This document shows, piece after piece, positions 16,762 through 26,410 of a stretch of DNA of 64,000 bases. The stretch comes from M3007 sp031425035 (GTDB lineage: Bacteria; Bacteroidota; Bacteroidia; Chitinophagales; Saprospiraceae). Within the stretch, counting starts at the first letter, position 1; each line of letters begins with the position of its first letter. The translations under genes were made by a program, and so were the position numbers. Location: assembly GCA_031425035.1 (NCBI GenBank), contig JANPIN010000124.1:23762-87761 (forward strand), in the 5' to 3' direction. Below the pieces are notes generated by a model. That model ran no database searches. It was given only the letters and a program-made list of their open reading frames with translations, and was not told where the DNA came from.

Positions 16762-16858
16762 GGTTGATGAAGTTTATGAGGTTTAAAAAAGTTGATAAAA
16801 CGCGGTGTACGCTACGAATATCAACTTTATAAACACTTATAAACCTTATTAATCAAAT
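16762..16858. repeat. ATCAAC/TTATAAACC inverted repeat between ftsA and ftsZ
   Basis: GTTGAT and GGTTTA units on the left face TATCAAC and TATAAACC units on the right around a loop containing GTGTACGCTACG (16805-16816). Similar elements: 53168-53273 and 63931-64000. Confidence 0.75.
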
Positions 16859-16884
16859 TCGCTCACCTCTTCAACTTCAACATT

Positions 16885-18375
16885 ATGCTGTTCGACCTTC
16901 CGAAGGATGAACCTTCCATCATAAAAATAATTGGCGTCGGCGGCGGCGGTTCCAATGCCGTCACCCACATGTACAAGCAGGGCATCGTCGGCGTAGACTA
17001 CGCCATTTGCAACACCGATGCCCAGGCCATGCACCTCAGCCCGGTGCCGAATAAAATCTCGCTGGGTCAGCTCCTCACCGAAGGACGCGGCGCAGGCAGC
17101 AAACCCAGCGTGGGTAAGCAGGCCTGCCTTGAAAGCCTGGAAGAGATCAAGGACTTCCTGGAAAGCGGCACTAAAATGGCCTTTATCACCGCCGGAATGG
17201 GTGGTGGTACCGGTACCGGTGCTGCGCCGATCATCGCGAAAGCCGCCCAGGAACTGGGTATTCTGACCGTCGGTATCGTCACCCTGCCCTTCACTTTTGA
17301 AGGCCGGATGCGCGTGAGCAACGGTATGGAAGGCCTCGACGATCTGCGCAAAAACGTAGACTGCCTGGTGGTGATCAGCAATGATAAACTGCGCCAGATC
17401 CATGGTAACCTATCTATTTCGCAGGCGTTCAGCCAGGCGGATAATATCCTGTGCACCGCCGCTAAAGGCATTGCCGAGATCATTACCGTGCCGGGTTACG
17501 TCAACGTGGACTTCGAAGACGTGAACACCGTCATGCGCGGTTCCGGCGTGGCCATCATGGGTACCGCTGCGGTCGAAGGGGAAAATCGCGCCCGCCGGGC
17601 CGTCGATGAAGCCCTGAACTCGCCGCTGCTGGAAGAAAACAACATCCGTGGCGCCAAGAACATCCTGGTCAACATCACCTCCGGGGTGAAAGAAGCCACG
17701 ATGGACGAGATCTTCGAGATCACGGAGTTCATCCAGGAAGAAGCCGGGAATGAAACCAACCTCATCTGGGGTAACTGCTACGACGAGCGCCTCGGCGAAA
17801 AAATCGCGGTGACCATCATCGCCACCGGTTTTGAAGCGGCTGATCGCAAAAACAAAATGCAGGGTCAGAACGCCCAGCAGGCTCCTTCTAACGAGCGTCA
17901 GATCGTCCACCTCGACGATGAGGCTGCTGGAAAAAAGCCCCAGCCTTCTCTCTTCACCATTACGTCCGATGAGGCGTATGCCCCGGTAGATGAGAAGGCC
18001 GCGAACTCGCTTGAATTTGAGTTCGATAATATCCGGGAGACTGTCGATAAAATCCGTCGCCAAACGCCGGCCAATGAGCCGTTCGTGCACCGCGAAGTGG
18101 AAGATTTGAGCCCGGAGGAGCGTCGCCGACGCATCGAAGCGGCCCAGCGCCACCGCGAAGAAGTGCGTAACCGGCCGATCAATGTGGTGAAGCTGAATTC
18201 GCCACAAACGATCATCGACCTGGAAAACCAGCCGGCTTACCTGCGGAAGAACATCAACCTGGATGACGTACCCGATGCCGAACGCCAGGAAATGTCCTCC
18301 TGGACGATTTCCCTGGAAGAAGAAGGCGAGATCCGTATGAACGGGAACTCTTTTTTACATGATAATGTGGATTAG
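16885..18375 (+). CDS. ftsZ: FtsZ, tubulin-like division GTPase
   Basis: 496 residues. Polymerises into the division ring. Seen: N-terminal GVGGGGSNAV (17-26), tubulin signature GGGTGTG (106-112), T7 loop region NVDFEDVNTVM. The globular core ends near residue 320; a long charged linker follows and the C-terminus is SFLHDNVD after a conserved-looking DDVPDAERQEMSSW segment, as in other long Bacteroidota FtsZ proteins. Last gene of the cluster, closed by a terminator. Confidence 0.98.
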   Translation: MLFDLPKDEPSIIKIIGVGGGGSNAVTHMYKQGIVGVDYAICNTDAQAMHLSPVPNKISLGQLLTEGRGAGSKPSVGKQACLESLEEIKDFLESGTKMAFITAGMGGGTGTGAAPIIAKAAQELGILTVGIVTLPFTFEGRMRVSNGMEGLDDLRKNVDCLVVISNDKLRQIHGNLSISQAFSQADNILCTAAKGIAEIITVPGYVNVDFEDVNTVMRGSGVAIMGTAAVEGENRARRAVDEALNSPLLEENNIRGAKNILVNITSGVKEATMDEIFEITEFIQEEAGNETNLIWGNCYDERLGEKIAVTIIATGFEAADRKNKMQGQNAQQAPSNERQIVHLDDEAAGKKPQPSLFTITSDEAYAPVDEKAANSLEFEFDNIRETVDKIRRQTPANEPFVHREVEDLSPEERRRRIEAAQRHREEVRNRPINVVKLNSPQTIIDLENQPAYLRKNINLDDVPDAERQEMSSWTISLEEEGEIRMNGNSFLHDNVD

Positions 18376-18464
<89 letters not shown>

Positions 18465-18490
18465 TAAAAAAATTATTTCTGCTAAGTGGT

Positions 18491-18529
18491 AGCGGCTCTG
18501 ACGTGTGGGACGTCGGGCCGCTTTTTTTG
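18491..18529 (+). terminator. Intrinsic terminator of the dcw cluster
   Basis: Outer stem AGCGGC (18491-18496) / GCCGCT (18517-18522), inner stem GACGT / ACGTC around GTGGG, then seven T residues. Lies 115 bases after ftsZ. Confidence 0.85.
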
Positions 18530-18577
18530 TAACGCCTACTTTAGTAGGCCAGGAATGAACAATCGGATTCCCGTAGT

Positions 18578-18585
18578 TACATTTG
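18578..18585 (+). promoter_or_regulatory. Putative -7 element for the KTSC gene
   Basis: TACATTTG fits TAnnTTTG; no clear TTG lies 17-23 bases upstream. About 45 bases before the KTSC start. Confidence 0.45.
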
Positions 18586-18631
18586 TCCCGAACGAATCTC
18601 CACTAGTCCGAATGCTACAGCCCATCTTCAA

Positions 18632-18892
18632 GTGCTAGTGTTCTTTCAAAACACCCCGACCGTGACCTACACCGAAGTAGACTCCTCCATGATCGACCTC
18701 GTCGGCTACGACGAAAAAGCGCAGGTGCTGGAAGTGCGCTTTATCAGTTCCGGCCTGACCTATCGCTACCTGGACGTGCCCAAAAAAGAATATACCGGCT
18801 TAATGGAGGCTTCCTCCAAGGGTCGATACATGTTAAATAATATTATTGACGGGTATGATTTTTATAAAACAGGCGGGCGAAAACGACGGTAA
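18632..18892 (+). CDS. KTSC domain protein
   Basis: 86 residues. The part from VDSSMIDLVGYDEK to FYKTGG matches the KTSC domain: S-x-x-I/L-x-x-V-G-Y start, FxSGxTYRYLDVPKxxY centre, and an SKGRYMLNNI end. The domain is found alone or next to lysyl-tRNA synthetase-like proteins and its role is unknown. The GTG start at 18632 is uncertain: a second GTG at 18638 is possible, and the ATG at 18690 would cut into the domain. Ends in a basic RKRR tail. Confidence 0.8.
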   Translation: MLVFFQNTPTVTYTEVDSSMIDLVGYDEKAQVLEVRFISSGLTYRYLDVPKKEYTGLMEASSKGRYMLNNIIDGYDFYKTGGRKRR

Positions 18893-19061
18893 CTGGAAAA
18901 TCTGTAAATCCTACAGTGGGCTTTTGTATTTGCACAACAACCAGGCTTTTTCTCCACCCGTTGGCCAATCCAAGATGCCAGATCTGCACCAACACCCAAG
19001 CATACATACCCGGCATAACACCTCCCCCAAAATGCGCGCCGCAGTTTTTCGTTGTTCTCCC

Positions 19062-19907
19062 ATGAAAACCTGCTCCACACTTCTCACGTTCTTGCTACTT
19101 ACCGCCTTCACCTGTTCCCATGAGGGCCTGCCTCCGCAGGGCCTGTCTATTCGTAACACCAACGGTCAGCCCGATTCCCTGCTGTATCAGCGTTTCCCAG
19201 CACCGCCCGGCTATCAGCGGAACAATCCAGACAGCAACTCTTTCGCCTACTATTTGCGGCATTTACCCCTGAAACCAGTCGGTGCCAAGGTGCTGTACTA
19301 CAACGGCCGCGAAAAAGAGAACCCCGGCATCTACGCAGCCGTGGTGGATTTGCCCATCGGCCAGAAAGACCTGCACCAGTGTGCCGACGCCGTTATCCGG
19401 CTGCGGGCCGAATACCTGTGGCGCAACCGGCTATACGACCAGATCCATTTCAACCTGACCAATGGTTTCCGCGTGGACTACGAGCGCTGGCGAAAAGGGG
19501 AGCGGGTGAAAGTGACTTGGGGCAATTTCACTTCCTGGGAACAGAGCGCCACCGCGTCTAACACCTACGCAACTTTCTGGTCTTACCTGGAATTCGTTTT
19601 CACCTATGCCGGCACCCTGTCTTTATCGAAAGAACTGCGTGCTGTGCCGGTTTCCGATCTCCAGGCCGGCGACGTATTTATTCACGGTGGTTCCCCCGGT
19701 CACGCCGTGATCGTCGTGGATGTCGTGACCAGCAAGGCCGGACAAAAGAAGTTTTTACTGGCCCAGAGTTACATGCCGGCGCAGGAAACGCAGGTGCTGT
19801 TGAATCCACATAGCACCGACGCCGGTGTGTGGTATGATGCCGATTTTGGCGAGGTCATGCAAACGCCGCAATGGACTTTCAGCGCCAAAGATTTGAAACG
19901 TTTTTGA
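19062..19907 (+). CDS. DUF4846 lipoprotein
   Basis: 281 residues from the ATG at 19062, chosen because it gives a clean lipoprotein signal (TCSTLLTFLLLTAFTCS); frames starting earlier overlap the KTSC gene. The body fits DUF4846: YYLRHLPLKPVGAKVLYYNG, IGQKDLHQCADAVIRLRAEY, TNGFRVDYERW, TYAGTLSLSKEL, DVFIHGGSPGHAVIVVD and LLAQSYMPAQE. The GGSPGHAV block resembles a catalytic His motif, but no activity is established for the family. Common in Bacteroidota. Followed after 111 bases by the OmpA/PD40 gene. Confidence 0.85.
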   Translation: MKTCSTLLTFLLLTAFTCSHEGLPPQGLSIRNTNGQPDSLLYQRFPAPPGYQRNNPDSNSFAYYLRHLPLKPVGAKVLYYNGREKENPGIYAAVVDLPIGQKDLHQCADAVIRLRAEYLWRNRLYDQIHFNLTNGFRVDYERWRKGERVKVTWGNFTSWEQSATASNTYATFWSYLEFVFTYAGTLSLSKELRAVPVSDLQAGDVFIHGGSPGHAVIVVDVVTSKAGQKKFLLAQSYMPAQETQVLLNPHSTDAGVWYDADFGEVMQTPQWTFSAKDLKRF

Positions 19908-20018
19908 AACTGATTTTTCTACCCAAAAAACGTTAAAATTACCCCACTTTTGCCCTTGAAAACCGAAGTCCATCATCCAGCACGAAACCAACTGTTCACG
20001 TCACAACCTCCCGCCTCC

Positions 20019-22568
20019 ATGTTTTTGAAGAAAAGTTTTTTCCCCCTGCTGCTCACCGCAGCCGGGCTCCTGCTGGTCTCCGCCGCGTTCGGCCAGACCA
20101 AAAAAGGGTTTAAATACCTGAATAAAGAAAAATGGGACGCTGCCGCCATGGCATTTGCAGCCGATACCAACAACACCGAACTGCGCCCGGTGGCCCTGTT
20201 CGGACTGGCTACCGTGCTGGCTACCACGGATAATCCCAAACATGACTACGTTACAGCCATGGGTTTCCAGGAATCCGCCCGGCAAGGCTGGAAGGCCCTA
20301 AAAATGGCCGATCGTAACGCATTGACCAAGGACTACAAGGTCACTAGTTCCAGCATCGACAAGCTCAAGTCCTCGACGGCCAATGTGGCCTGGAAGGAGA
20401 TCGAAAAAACCGCTACCCTGCAGCAACTGGATAATTACCTGGAAACCTATGCCGGTACGCGTTCACCGAACCTGACCAAGGCCGGCAAAAAAGTGGAAGC
20501 CCTGCTGGACACGGCGATCAAAGAAGCTAAAACCTACACCGATTATTCCTTACTGGCCAATCATCACCGCGTCGATATTGCCCGGCGAAATCGCAACACC
20601 CTGGAAATCATTGACCAGCGCACCTTCGAGCTGTTCATGCAGGAAAAAGGCGTGGACTGGCTCGGCCAGTTCTATGCGGAAAACCCGCTGCATCCGCTAA
20701 CGACGGACGAAGCCCGTAATGAATTCCCGGAAGTCTGGAACAGTGAAGAACTGAGCCCGATGCTCGATTACCTGGCCGCCAACCCGGAAAGCGGTTTCAC
20801 GCCGTATGTCCGCAAAAAAGCGGTCGAACTGCTTAAAGAAGTACCCCTCACCGATAGCCTGCGCACCCAGCTGACGCCGGATCAAAAGACGATAGTGGGC
20901 GAAATAGATCTGGAAGCGGCCGGCCAGCTGGTCGATGTCGATGCGCCCTTCGACACCAAAGACAAGGATGCCTGGCTCAACTACATCCAAAAAATGGCGC
21001 CCTCCGGCCGTGCCTACGGCGCCCTGGAAAAAATGACCAAGATCTACCTCTGGAAACGCGACTGGGTGAATGCCTCTAAAGTCCTGCATACCGGGCAGCC
21101 CTTATTCCCTGAAGAAAGTACCTGGATCGATCAGATGATTACGCTGGTGGACGCCCCCGGTACGGGCATTAAAGCCGTCAGCGTAGGCGCTACCATCAAC
21201 GAGGGGGGATCGGAGTACATACCGGTACCAACGGTCGACGGTAAAACGCTGTATTTCTGCGCGACCGGCCGCGCGGGTAATGAGGCGGACGAAGACGTGT
21301 TTATGAGCACCCTGACGGATAGCCTGTGGTCGAAACCGAAACTGGTGAGCGAACTTTCCGGCAGTGGCAACCAGGCTCCGCTTTCCCTCACCGAAGGCGA
21401 CTCGCGCATCATCATTTTTAACAACAGCAAGCCCTTTCAGGCCGATAAAACACCAACCGGCTGGACCAAACCGCTGCCCATCGCTGCCGATATGTCACAG
21501 TTCTCCTGGGTCGGTCTGGTGCAAATTGCCGCCAACGGCCAGGTCATGCTGCTCGAAGCTATTCAGCGCAGCGATATTGATATTTTTATATGCCTGCGCG
21601 ATGAAAATGGCAATTGGCAAAAACCGCAGCGGGTGGATGCGCTCTGTACCTCCGCCAATGATCGGAGCCCCTATTTACACCCGGATATGCACACTATTTA
21701 CTTCAGTTCCAACGGCAGGACCGGCTTGGGCGGCCTCGATGTGTTCCGAGCTTCGGCCCTAGATGATACCTGGACGACATGGAGCACGCCCGTCAATCTC
21801 GGCAAGGAGATCAATACGCTGGGTGATGACTGGGGCTATAAAATCAGTACGGATGGAAAAATCGCCTGGTTCGCGACCCGCACCGACAGCCGTTCGCAGG
21901 ATATTTACTACGTGGAAGTACCGAAAAACATGCGTCCGGAAGACGTGAAACAAGCCGAGTTCTACCTGATCGATGAGCAAAAGAAACCCATGACCAACGT
22001 GGAAGTGGTGATGGAAGCCCAGAAAACGGGCAAGAAAGTGGGCTCGTACCGCCCCGATCCGAATACCGGCAAAGTCACCATTCCGGTGCCGAATGATCAG
22101 GTGTATACCATCCACGTGGAAAAAGAAGGCTATATTTCAAAATCCCAGCCCATTCCGGTACAAAAGCCCGGCCAGCCACTCACGATTAAACCCGATCTGC
22201 GGCCGACCAGCGTAAAACGAATGACCGAAACCGGCCAGACACTGACCCTCAATCTGTTATTCGACTACGATCAGGCAGTGCTGCACACCGAATCCCTGCC
22301 CGAACTGCGCCGGGTGGCCGAACAAGCCAAAAAGGACAATTTGCGCATGAACGTCAATGGATACACCGATAATGCCGGTAATCCCGCTTATAACCTGGAG
22401 CTGTCCAAACGCCGCGCCGAAGCCGCCAAACAAGCGCTGGTAAATTTCGGCATTCCGGCCGACCGGATAACCGCCAGCGGTTTTGGCGAAGAGAAACCGG
22501 TGGCCCCCAATGATACTGAAGATAACCGGGCGCAGAACCGCCGGGTGGAGCTACAGTTTGTTAAGTAA
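20019..22568 (+). CDS. OmpA family protein with PD40 propeller and TPR-like N-terminus
   Basis: 849 residues from the ATG at 20019, which gives a signal peptide (FLKKSFFPLLLTAAG to AFGQ). N-terminal helical repeats, then a beta-propeller of PD40 type (PTVDGKTLYFCATGR, HPDMHTIYFSSNGR, GLGGLDVFRA), a carboxypeptidase-like/SpaA-like beta domain (about 650-720), and a C-terminal OmpA domain (NLLFDYDQAVLH; NGYTDNAGNPAYNLELSKRR) that binds peptidoglycan. Such proteins are frequent in Bacteroidota cell envelopes, some near type IX secretion genes; no such neighbours here. Confidence 0.88.
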   Translation: MFLKKSFFPLLLTAAGLLLVSAAFGQTKKGFKYLNKEKWDAAAMAFAADTNNTELRPVALFGLATVLATTDNPKHDYVTAMGFQESARQGWKALKMADRNALTKDYKVTSSSIDKLKSSTANVAWKEIEKTATLQQLDNYLETYAGTRSPNLTKAGKKVEALLDTAIKEAKTYTDYSLLANHHRVDIARRNRNTLEIIDQRTFELFMQEKGVDWLGQFYAENPLHPLTTDEARNEFPEVWNSEELSPMLDYLAANPESGFTPYVRKKAVELLKEVPLTDSLRTQLTPDQKTIVGEIDLEAAGQLVDVDAPFDTKDKDAWLNYIQKMAPSGRAYGALEKMTKIYLWKRDWVNASKVLHTGQPLFPEESTWIDQMITLVDAPGTGIKAVSVGATINEGGSEYIPVPTVDGKTLYFCATGRAGNEADEDVFMSTLTDSLWSKPKLVSELSGSGNQAPLSLTEGDSRIIIFNNSKPFQADKTPTGWTKPLPIAADMSQFSWVGLVQIAANGQVMLLEAIQRSDIDIFICLRDENGNWQKPQRVDALCTSANDRSPYLHPDMHTIYFSSNGRTGLGGLDVFRASALDDTWTTWSTPVNLGKEINTLGDDWGYKISTDGKIAWFATRTDSRSQDIYYVEVPKNMRPEDVKQAEFYLIDEQKKPMTNVEVVMEAQKTGKKVGSYRPDPNTGKVTIPVPNDQVYTIHVEKEGYISKSQPIPVQKPGQPLTIKPDLRPTSVKRMTETGQTLTLNLLFDYDQAVLHTESLPELRRVAEQAKKDNLRMNVNGYTDNAGNPAYNLELSKRRAEAAKQALVNFGIPADRITASGFGEEKPVAPNDTEDNRAQNRRVELQFVK

Positions 22569-22581
22569 GGTGGGCTAGGGG

Positions 22582-22651
22582 AGTACGTTTACGAAGGCGG
22601 GGGTTATTGTTTTTTTGCAAAACCAATAACCCCCGCCTTCGTAAACGTACT
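22582..22651. repeat. Perfect 28-bp inverted repeat between OmpA gene and icd
   Basis: Arms 22582-22609 and 22624-22651 are exact inverted copies; loop of 14 bases holds a run of T. It lies between convergent genes and may stop transcription from both sides, although no T-run follows either arm. Confidence 0.85.
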
Positions 22652-22722
22652 TACAGGAAAAATTCCGGATGTTAGAACGTCATCAGTAGGCCCCCCTGTC
22701 TCCTGCCTCCTGCCCCCTAAAA

Positions 22723-23988
22723 TCACATATTACTGATGATTTCCGTGGCGAATTCCGAGCATTTCAACTTCGTGGCGCCTTTCATCAGCCGCTCGAAATC
22801 ATAGGTGACGCGTTTTTTCTTAATGCTGCGCTCGATGCCTTTGACGATGAGTTTAGCCGCTTTATCCCAGCCGAAGTACTCAAACATCATCACGCCCGAC
22901 AGGATGACCGAGGATGGGTTCACCATGTCTTTACCCGCGTATTTAGGCGCCGTACCGTGCGTGGCCTCGAAAATAGCGTGGCCGGTCAGGTAATTGATGT
23001 TGGCGCCCGGGGCAATGCCAATACCGCCGACTTGTGCGGCCAGGGCATCGGAGAGGTAGTCGCCGTTCAGATTCAGCGTAGCCACCATGTCGTATTCGGC
23101 CGGACGCAGCAGGATCTGTTGCAGGAAGGCGTCGGCAATGCTGTCTTTCACCAGCATTTTACCGGCGGCCAGGGCATCCGATTGGGCTTTGTTGGCCGCT
23201 TCTTCGCCTTTTTCGGCTTTGATCTTATCGTAGGTCATCCAGGTGAACACGCGGTCGCCGAATTCGCGCTCGGCCAGTTCATAACCCCAATCCTTGAATT
23301 TCCCTTCCGTAAATTTCATGATATTCCCCTTGTGCACAAGGGTCAGCGATTTACGCTTGTATTTGAACGCGTATTCCAGCGCCGCGCGCACCAGGCGTTC
23401 GGTACCTTCTTTGCTGACGGGTTTGATGCCGATCGAGGAAGATTTCGGGAAGCGGATTTTCTTCACGCCCATTTCATTTTCCAGGAACGCGATCATTTTA
23501 TCGCATTCCGGCGTACCGCTCAGGTATTCGATGCCGGCGTAAATGTCTTCCGTATTTTCGCGAAAAATCACCATATCCACCAGCTGCGGCTCTTTCACCG
23601 GGCTCGGCACCCCTTTGAAATAACGTACCGGGCGCACGCAGGCATACAGGTCCAGTTGCTGACGCAGCGCTACGTTCAACGAACGAATACCGCCACCGAC
23701 CGGGGTCGTAAGTGGGCCTTTGATAGCCACTTTATATTGATCAATGATCTTAATTGTTTCGTCGGGCAACCAGCTGCCGGTTTTGTTGAAGGCTTTTTCG
23801 CCGGCGAGTACTTCCTGCCAGAAGATTTTCTTTTTGCCACCGAATGCTTTTTCCACGGCCGCATCGAGCACGCGCACCGAAGCGGCCCAAATATCTGCAC
23901 CGGTACCGTCTCCCTCGATGAAAGGGATAATTGGGTCGTTCGGTACTTTAAGTTTGCCCCTTGAAATTGTAATAGTTGATCCTTGCAT
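22723..23988 (-). CDS. icd: NADP-dependent isocitrate dehydrogenase
   Basis: 421 residues, E. coli Icd type. Oxidises isocitrate to 2-oxoglutarate and CO2 with NADP. Seen: GGGIRSLNVALRQ with the substrate-binding and phosphorylatable Ser103, FRENTEDIYAGIEY, metal-binding DALAAQVGGIGIAPGAN region, and GTAPKYAGKD where Lys-Tyr indicate NADP rather than NAD use. Alone on the minus strand, convergent with the OmpA gene. No icd kinase gene is nearby. Confidence 0.97.
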   Translation of the reverse strand: MQGSTITISRGKLKVPNDPIIPFIEGDGTGADIWAASVRVLDAAVEKAFGGKKKIFWQEVLAGEKAFNKTGSWLPDETIKIIDQYKVAIKGPLTTPVGGGIRSLNVALRQQLDLYACVRPVRYFKGVPSPVKEPQLVDMVIFRENTEDIYAGIEYLSGTPECDKMIAFLENEMGVKKIRFPKSSSIGIKPVSKEGTERLVRAALEYAFKYKRKSLTLVHKGNIMKFTEGKFKDWGYELAEREFGDRVFTWMTYDKIKAEKGEEAANKAQSDALAAGKMLVKDSIADAFLQQILLRPAEYDMVATLNLNGDYLSDALAAQVGGIGIAPGANINYLTGHAIFEATHGTAPKYAGKDMVNPSSVILSGVMMFEYFGWDKAAKLIVKGIERSIKKKRVTYDFERLMKGATKLKCSEFATEIISNM

Positions 23989-24281
23989 TGTGCAGTGATG
24001 ATTTAATGTGAATAATTATTTGGCCTAATCAGGCGGCGCGAAGGTAACGCGGACAAGAACAATTAGCGGGGCCTGCGGCGGATAATTATGCAGTTTTATT
24101 GCAAAAAAGCCGCTTTGTAGACTAAAAAAAGCCGACAGCAGGCACTTGGGGTCAAGAAGGGAAAAATGCATTTATCGCGTCCGCTGTAAAACACCCGGCA
24201 ACATTCACTTTTTTTTAACCAGCCACGCAGCAACTACGCGACCCAGATCGGCGTTTGCTAGCCAAAATAGCTTTACACTTT

Positions 24282-24962
24282 ATGAGAAAATTACTTTTTC
24301 CCCTGTTCACCCTGCTCTCCATAACCGTAGCAGTGGCCCAATCGCCGGCTCCCGCACCCGCTGAACAGAGTGACCCAGGCACCAAAAAGATCCTGGACAA
24401 ACTCCGCAAGAAATACGCAGACTATAAAACGCTGGAGGCGGCCTTTACCCTGGTGAGCGAAGTACCCGGTCAGGCTAAAATAACCCAAAAAGGTACTATC
24501 GGCCAGGAAGGCGATAAATTCCGCCTGAAAATGGACGAGCAGGTCATCATCAGCGATGGTAAGGCAACCTGGGTGTACCAGAAAAAGAATAATGAGGTAC
24601 AAATCAATGATGCCGAGCCGGCTGGTTCCGACAACGGTTTTATGACCCCGAAAGACCTGCTTAATCGCTACCAAAAAGGCGATTATCTGTATTCGGTCGT
24701 GGATAAAGTGACCGAAGGCGGCAAGGTGCTGACCCAGATCGAATTCAAACCGAAGAGTAAAAGTTCCGAGTTCTCGAAACTGCGGATCAGTGTGGATGAA
24801 AAGGCCGGTACCATTAAAAGTGTGAAAGCTTTCTCCAAAGAGGGTTCCCGCTACACCTTCACCATCAACAGCCTGAGTACCAATAAGGCTTTCGCTGCCG
24901 ATTACTTCTCCTTCGACGCCAAACAGTTTCCAGGCGTGAAAGTGGAAGACCTGCGGATGTAA
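24282..24962 (+). CDS. LolA-like outer-membrane lipoprotein carrier
   Basis: 226 residues. The ATG at 24282 gives a signal peptide (RKLLFPLFTLLSITVAVAQ). Mature part fits the LolA/LolB fold: KKYADYKTLEAAFTLVSE, TQKGTIGQEGDKFRLKMDEQVIISDGKATWVYQ, and a C-terminal FDAKQFPGVKVEDLRM. Predicted periplasmic chaperone that moves lipoproteins or lipids to the outer membrane. The usual Bacteroidota neighbour ftsK is absent, so the role could be a LolA paralogue. Followed at once by a palindromic element. Confidence 0.85.
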   Translation: MRKLLFPLFTLLSITVAVAQSPAPAPAEQSDPGTKKILDKLRKKYADYKTLEAAFTLVSEVPGQAKITQKGTIGQEGDKFRLKMDEQVIISDGKATWVYQKKNNEVQINDAEPAGSDNGFMTPKDLLNRYQKGDYLYSVVDKVTEGGKVLTQIEFKPKSKSSEFSKLRISVDEKAGTIKSVKAFSKEGSRYTFTINSLSTNKAFAADYFSFDAKQFPGVKVEDLRM

Positions 24963-24967
24963 GCCAC

Positions 24968-25046
24968 GTAGCACGATGGTAACGCAGATACAACGGATTT
25001 TCACGGATTTAAAATCCGTTGTATCCGCGTTACCATCGTGCTACGG
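24968..25046. mobile_element. Gene-free palindromic element (GATGGTAACGC family)
   Basis: Arms 24968-25002 and 25012-25046 (35 bases) match as inverted copies with a single mismatch; loop of 9. Contains CGTAGCACGATGGTAACGC and ATCCG units like the GxxExxY element and 43411-43522. Directly follows the LolA-like gene. Confidence 0.85.
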
Positions 25047-25101
25047 GTGCTTCACACAACCTGGGATGACTCCAGTTTATTTACCAATTATTGTATGCGC
25101 C

Positions 25102-26364
25102 TTACTTCCGGATCGCTTCCACCGGGTCCATCCGGCTGGCCTGGGCCGCTGGAATGAGGCCGGAGAGTACGCCGACGAAAATAGACGTACCAATACCCAC
25201 CAGCGTGTTGCCCATGGACAGGTGAATGTCGAAATGCACCACGGCGGTAATGGCTTCCGTGACCAGCCAGATGAATAAAAGGCCGATCAACCCACCCACT
25301 ACGCAGAGGACGATGGCTTCCAGCAGGATTTCGAGCAGGATGAACCAGCGTTTGGCGCCCAGCGCCATTTTAATGCCGATGATGTTGGTTCGTTCCCGTA
25401 CGGAGACAAACATGATGTTGGCTACGGAGAACATGCCCACTACCAGGGCGAAAATGCCAATAATAAACCCGGCAAAATTCAGCGTACCGAACACACCGTC
25501 GAACAAATTACTGAGTACAGAGAGGGTGTTCAAGGAAAAATTCGTGTCTTCCCGGGGCTTCAAATGCCGTTGTGCGCGCAAAACACCGGTAATTTCATCT
25601 TTCATCGATTCCAGGTCAACGCTGGGTTTAGCCTGTACCATAATACTGGTTTGGCTCCCCCGCCCGCTGGCCCGAATGCCGAAGCCGCGCCTGGCGAGGT
25701 TATAACCCACCAGCACACAGTTATCGAAATTGAAGGGTTTCAGAATGTCGTTCCCCGATTTTTTCAGCACCCCGATGACGCGCATTTTCCGGCCGCCCAC
25801 ACTGATGGATTTATCCAAAGGATCGATGGCCGTACCGAACAAACCTTCCGCCACCACGCCGCCGAGGATGCAGACCTCACTACCGTTCTGATATTCAATC
25901 GGGGTGAAATAACGGCCGTCAACTTCAAACTCCAGGTGAAATAAATCGTAACAATCCTCTGTTACGCCCAGAAAAGGGGCATTTTCCACACTGGAAGAGT
26001 TCCATTTGATGGTTTTTGCACTTAAAAACTGCCAGAAGCCGACTTTGGAAGCACCGCGTAATCCACCTTTCAGTTCCTCGTATTCGGCAAAGGTGAACAC
26101 CGGACGCCGCATCCATTTCCAGTAATTGCTGCCGGGATCTTCCCCCCAGGAGAAGCGATCGACGTAAATTACATCATTGCCCAGTTTCGACATGCTGTTG
26201 CGAATATTATCCTCGAGCGAATTGACGGCACTTTTCACCCCAATAATGCAAAAAATCCCGATCGTAATGCCCAACAGCGAGAGGAAAGACCGCAACTTGT
26301 TGGCCATTAATTGTTGCCAGGCTTGAGAAGCCCCTTCGAGCAGGACACGCAGAAATTGACGCAT
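25102..26364 (-). CDS. FtsX/MacB-type ABC transporter permease
   Basis: 420 residues from the ATG at 26364; a -7 element at 26403-26410 supports this start over one 120 bases earlier. Layout: N-terminal membrane segment after NKLRSFLSLLGITIGI, a MacB-type periplasmic domain (about 50-270), then three C-terminal membrane segments. Typical VRERTNIIGIKMALGAKRW motif. Such permeases form mechanotransmission complexes with an ATPase; no ATPase gene is adjacent, so the partner must lie elsewhere. Confidence 0.9.
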   Translation of the reverse strand: MRQFLRVLLEGASQAWQQLMANKLRSFLSLLGITIGIFCIIGVKSAVNSLEDNIRNSMSKLGNDVIYVDRFSWGEDPGSNYWKWMRRPVFTFAEYEELKGGLRGASKVGFWQFLSAKTIKWNSSSVENAPFLGVTEDCYDLFHLEFEVDGRYFTPIEYQNGSEVCILGGVVAEGLFGTAIDPLDKSISVGGRKMRVIGVLKKSGNDILKPFNFDNCVLVGYNLARRGFGIRASGRGSQTSIMVQAKPSVDLESMKDEITGVLRAQRHLKPREDTNFSLNTLSVLSNLFDGVFGTLNFAGFIIGIFALVVGMFSVANIMFVSVRERTNIIGIKMALGAKRWFILLEILLEAIVLCVVGGLIGLLFIWLVTEAITAVVHFDIHLSMGNTLVGIGTSIFVGVLSGLIPAAQASRMDPVEAIRK

Positions 26365-26402
26365 ATTTCTTCTGGTTGAAATGTAGTGGCATGGAAAGGC
26401 TC

Positions 26403-26410
26403 CAAAGATA
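26403..26410 (-). promoter_or_regulatory. -7 element for the permease gene
   Basis: TATCTTTG on the minus strand fits TAnnTTTG. About 38 bases before the chosen start. No clear -33 element. Confidence 0.45.

Noticed and set aside
22582..22651. Standard intrinsic terminator
   Set aside because: The T-run is in the loop, not after the stem, so I list it as an inverted repeat with possible terminating effect.
24039..24046. icd promoter (TACCTTCG on the minus strand)
   Set aside because: The -7-like box is present but no TTG lies at a suitable distance, so it is not listed as a feature.
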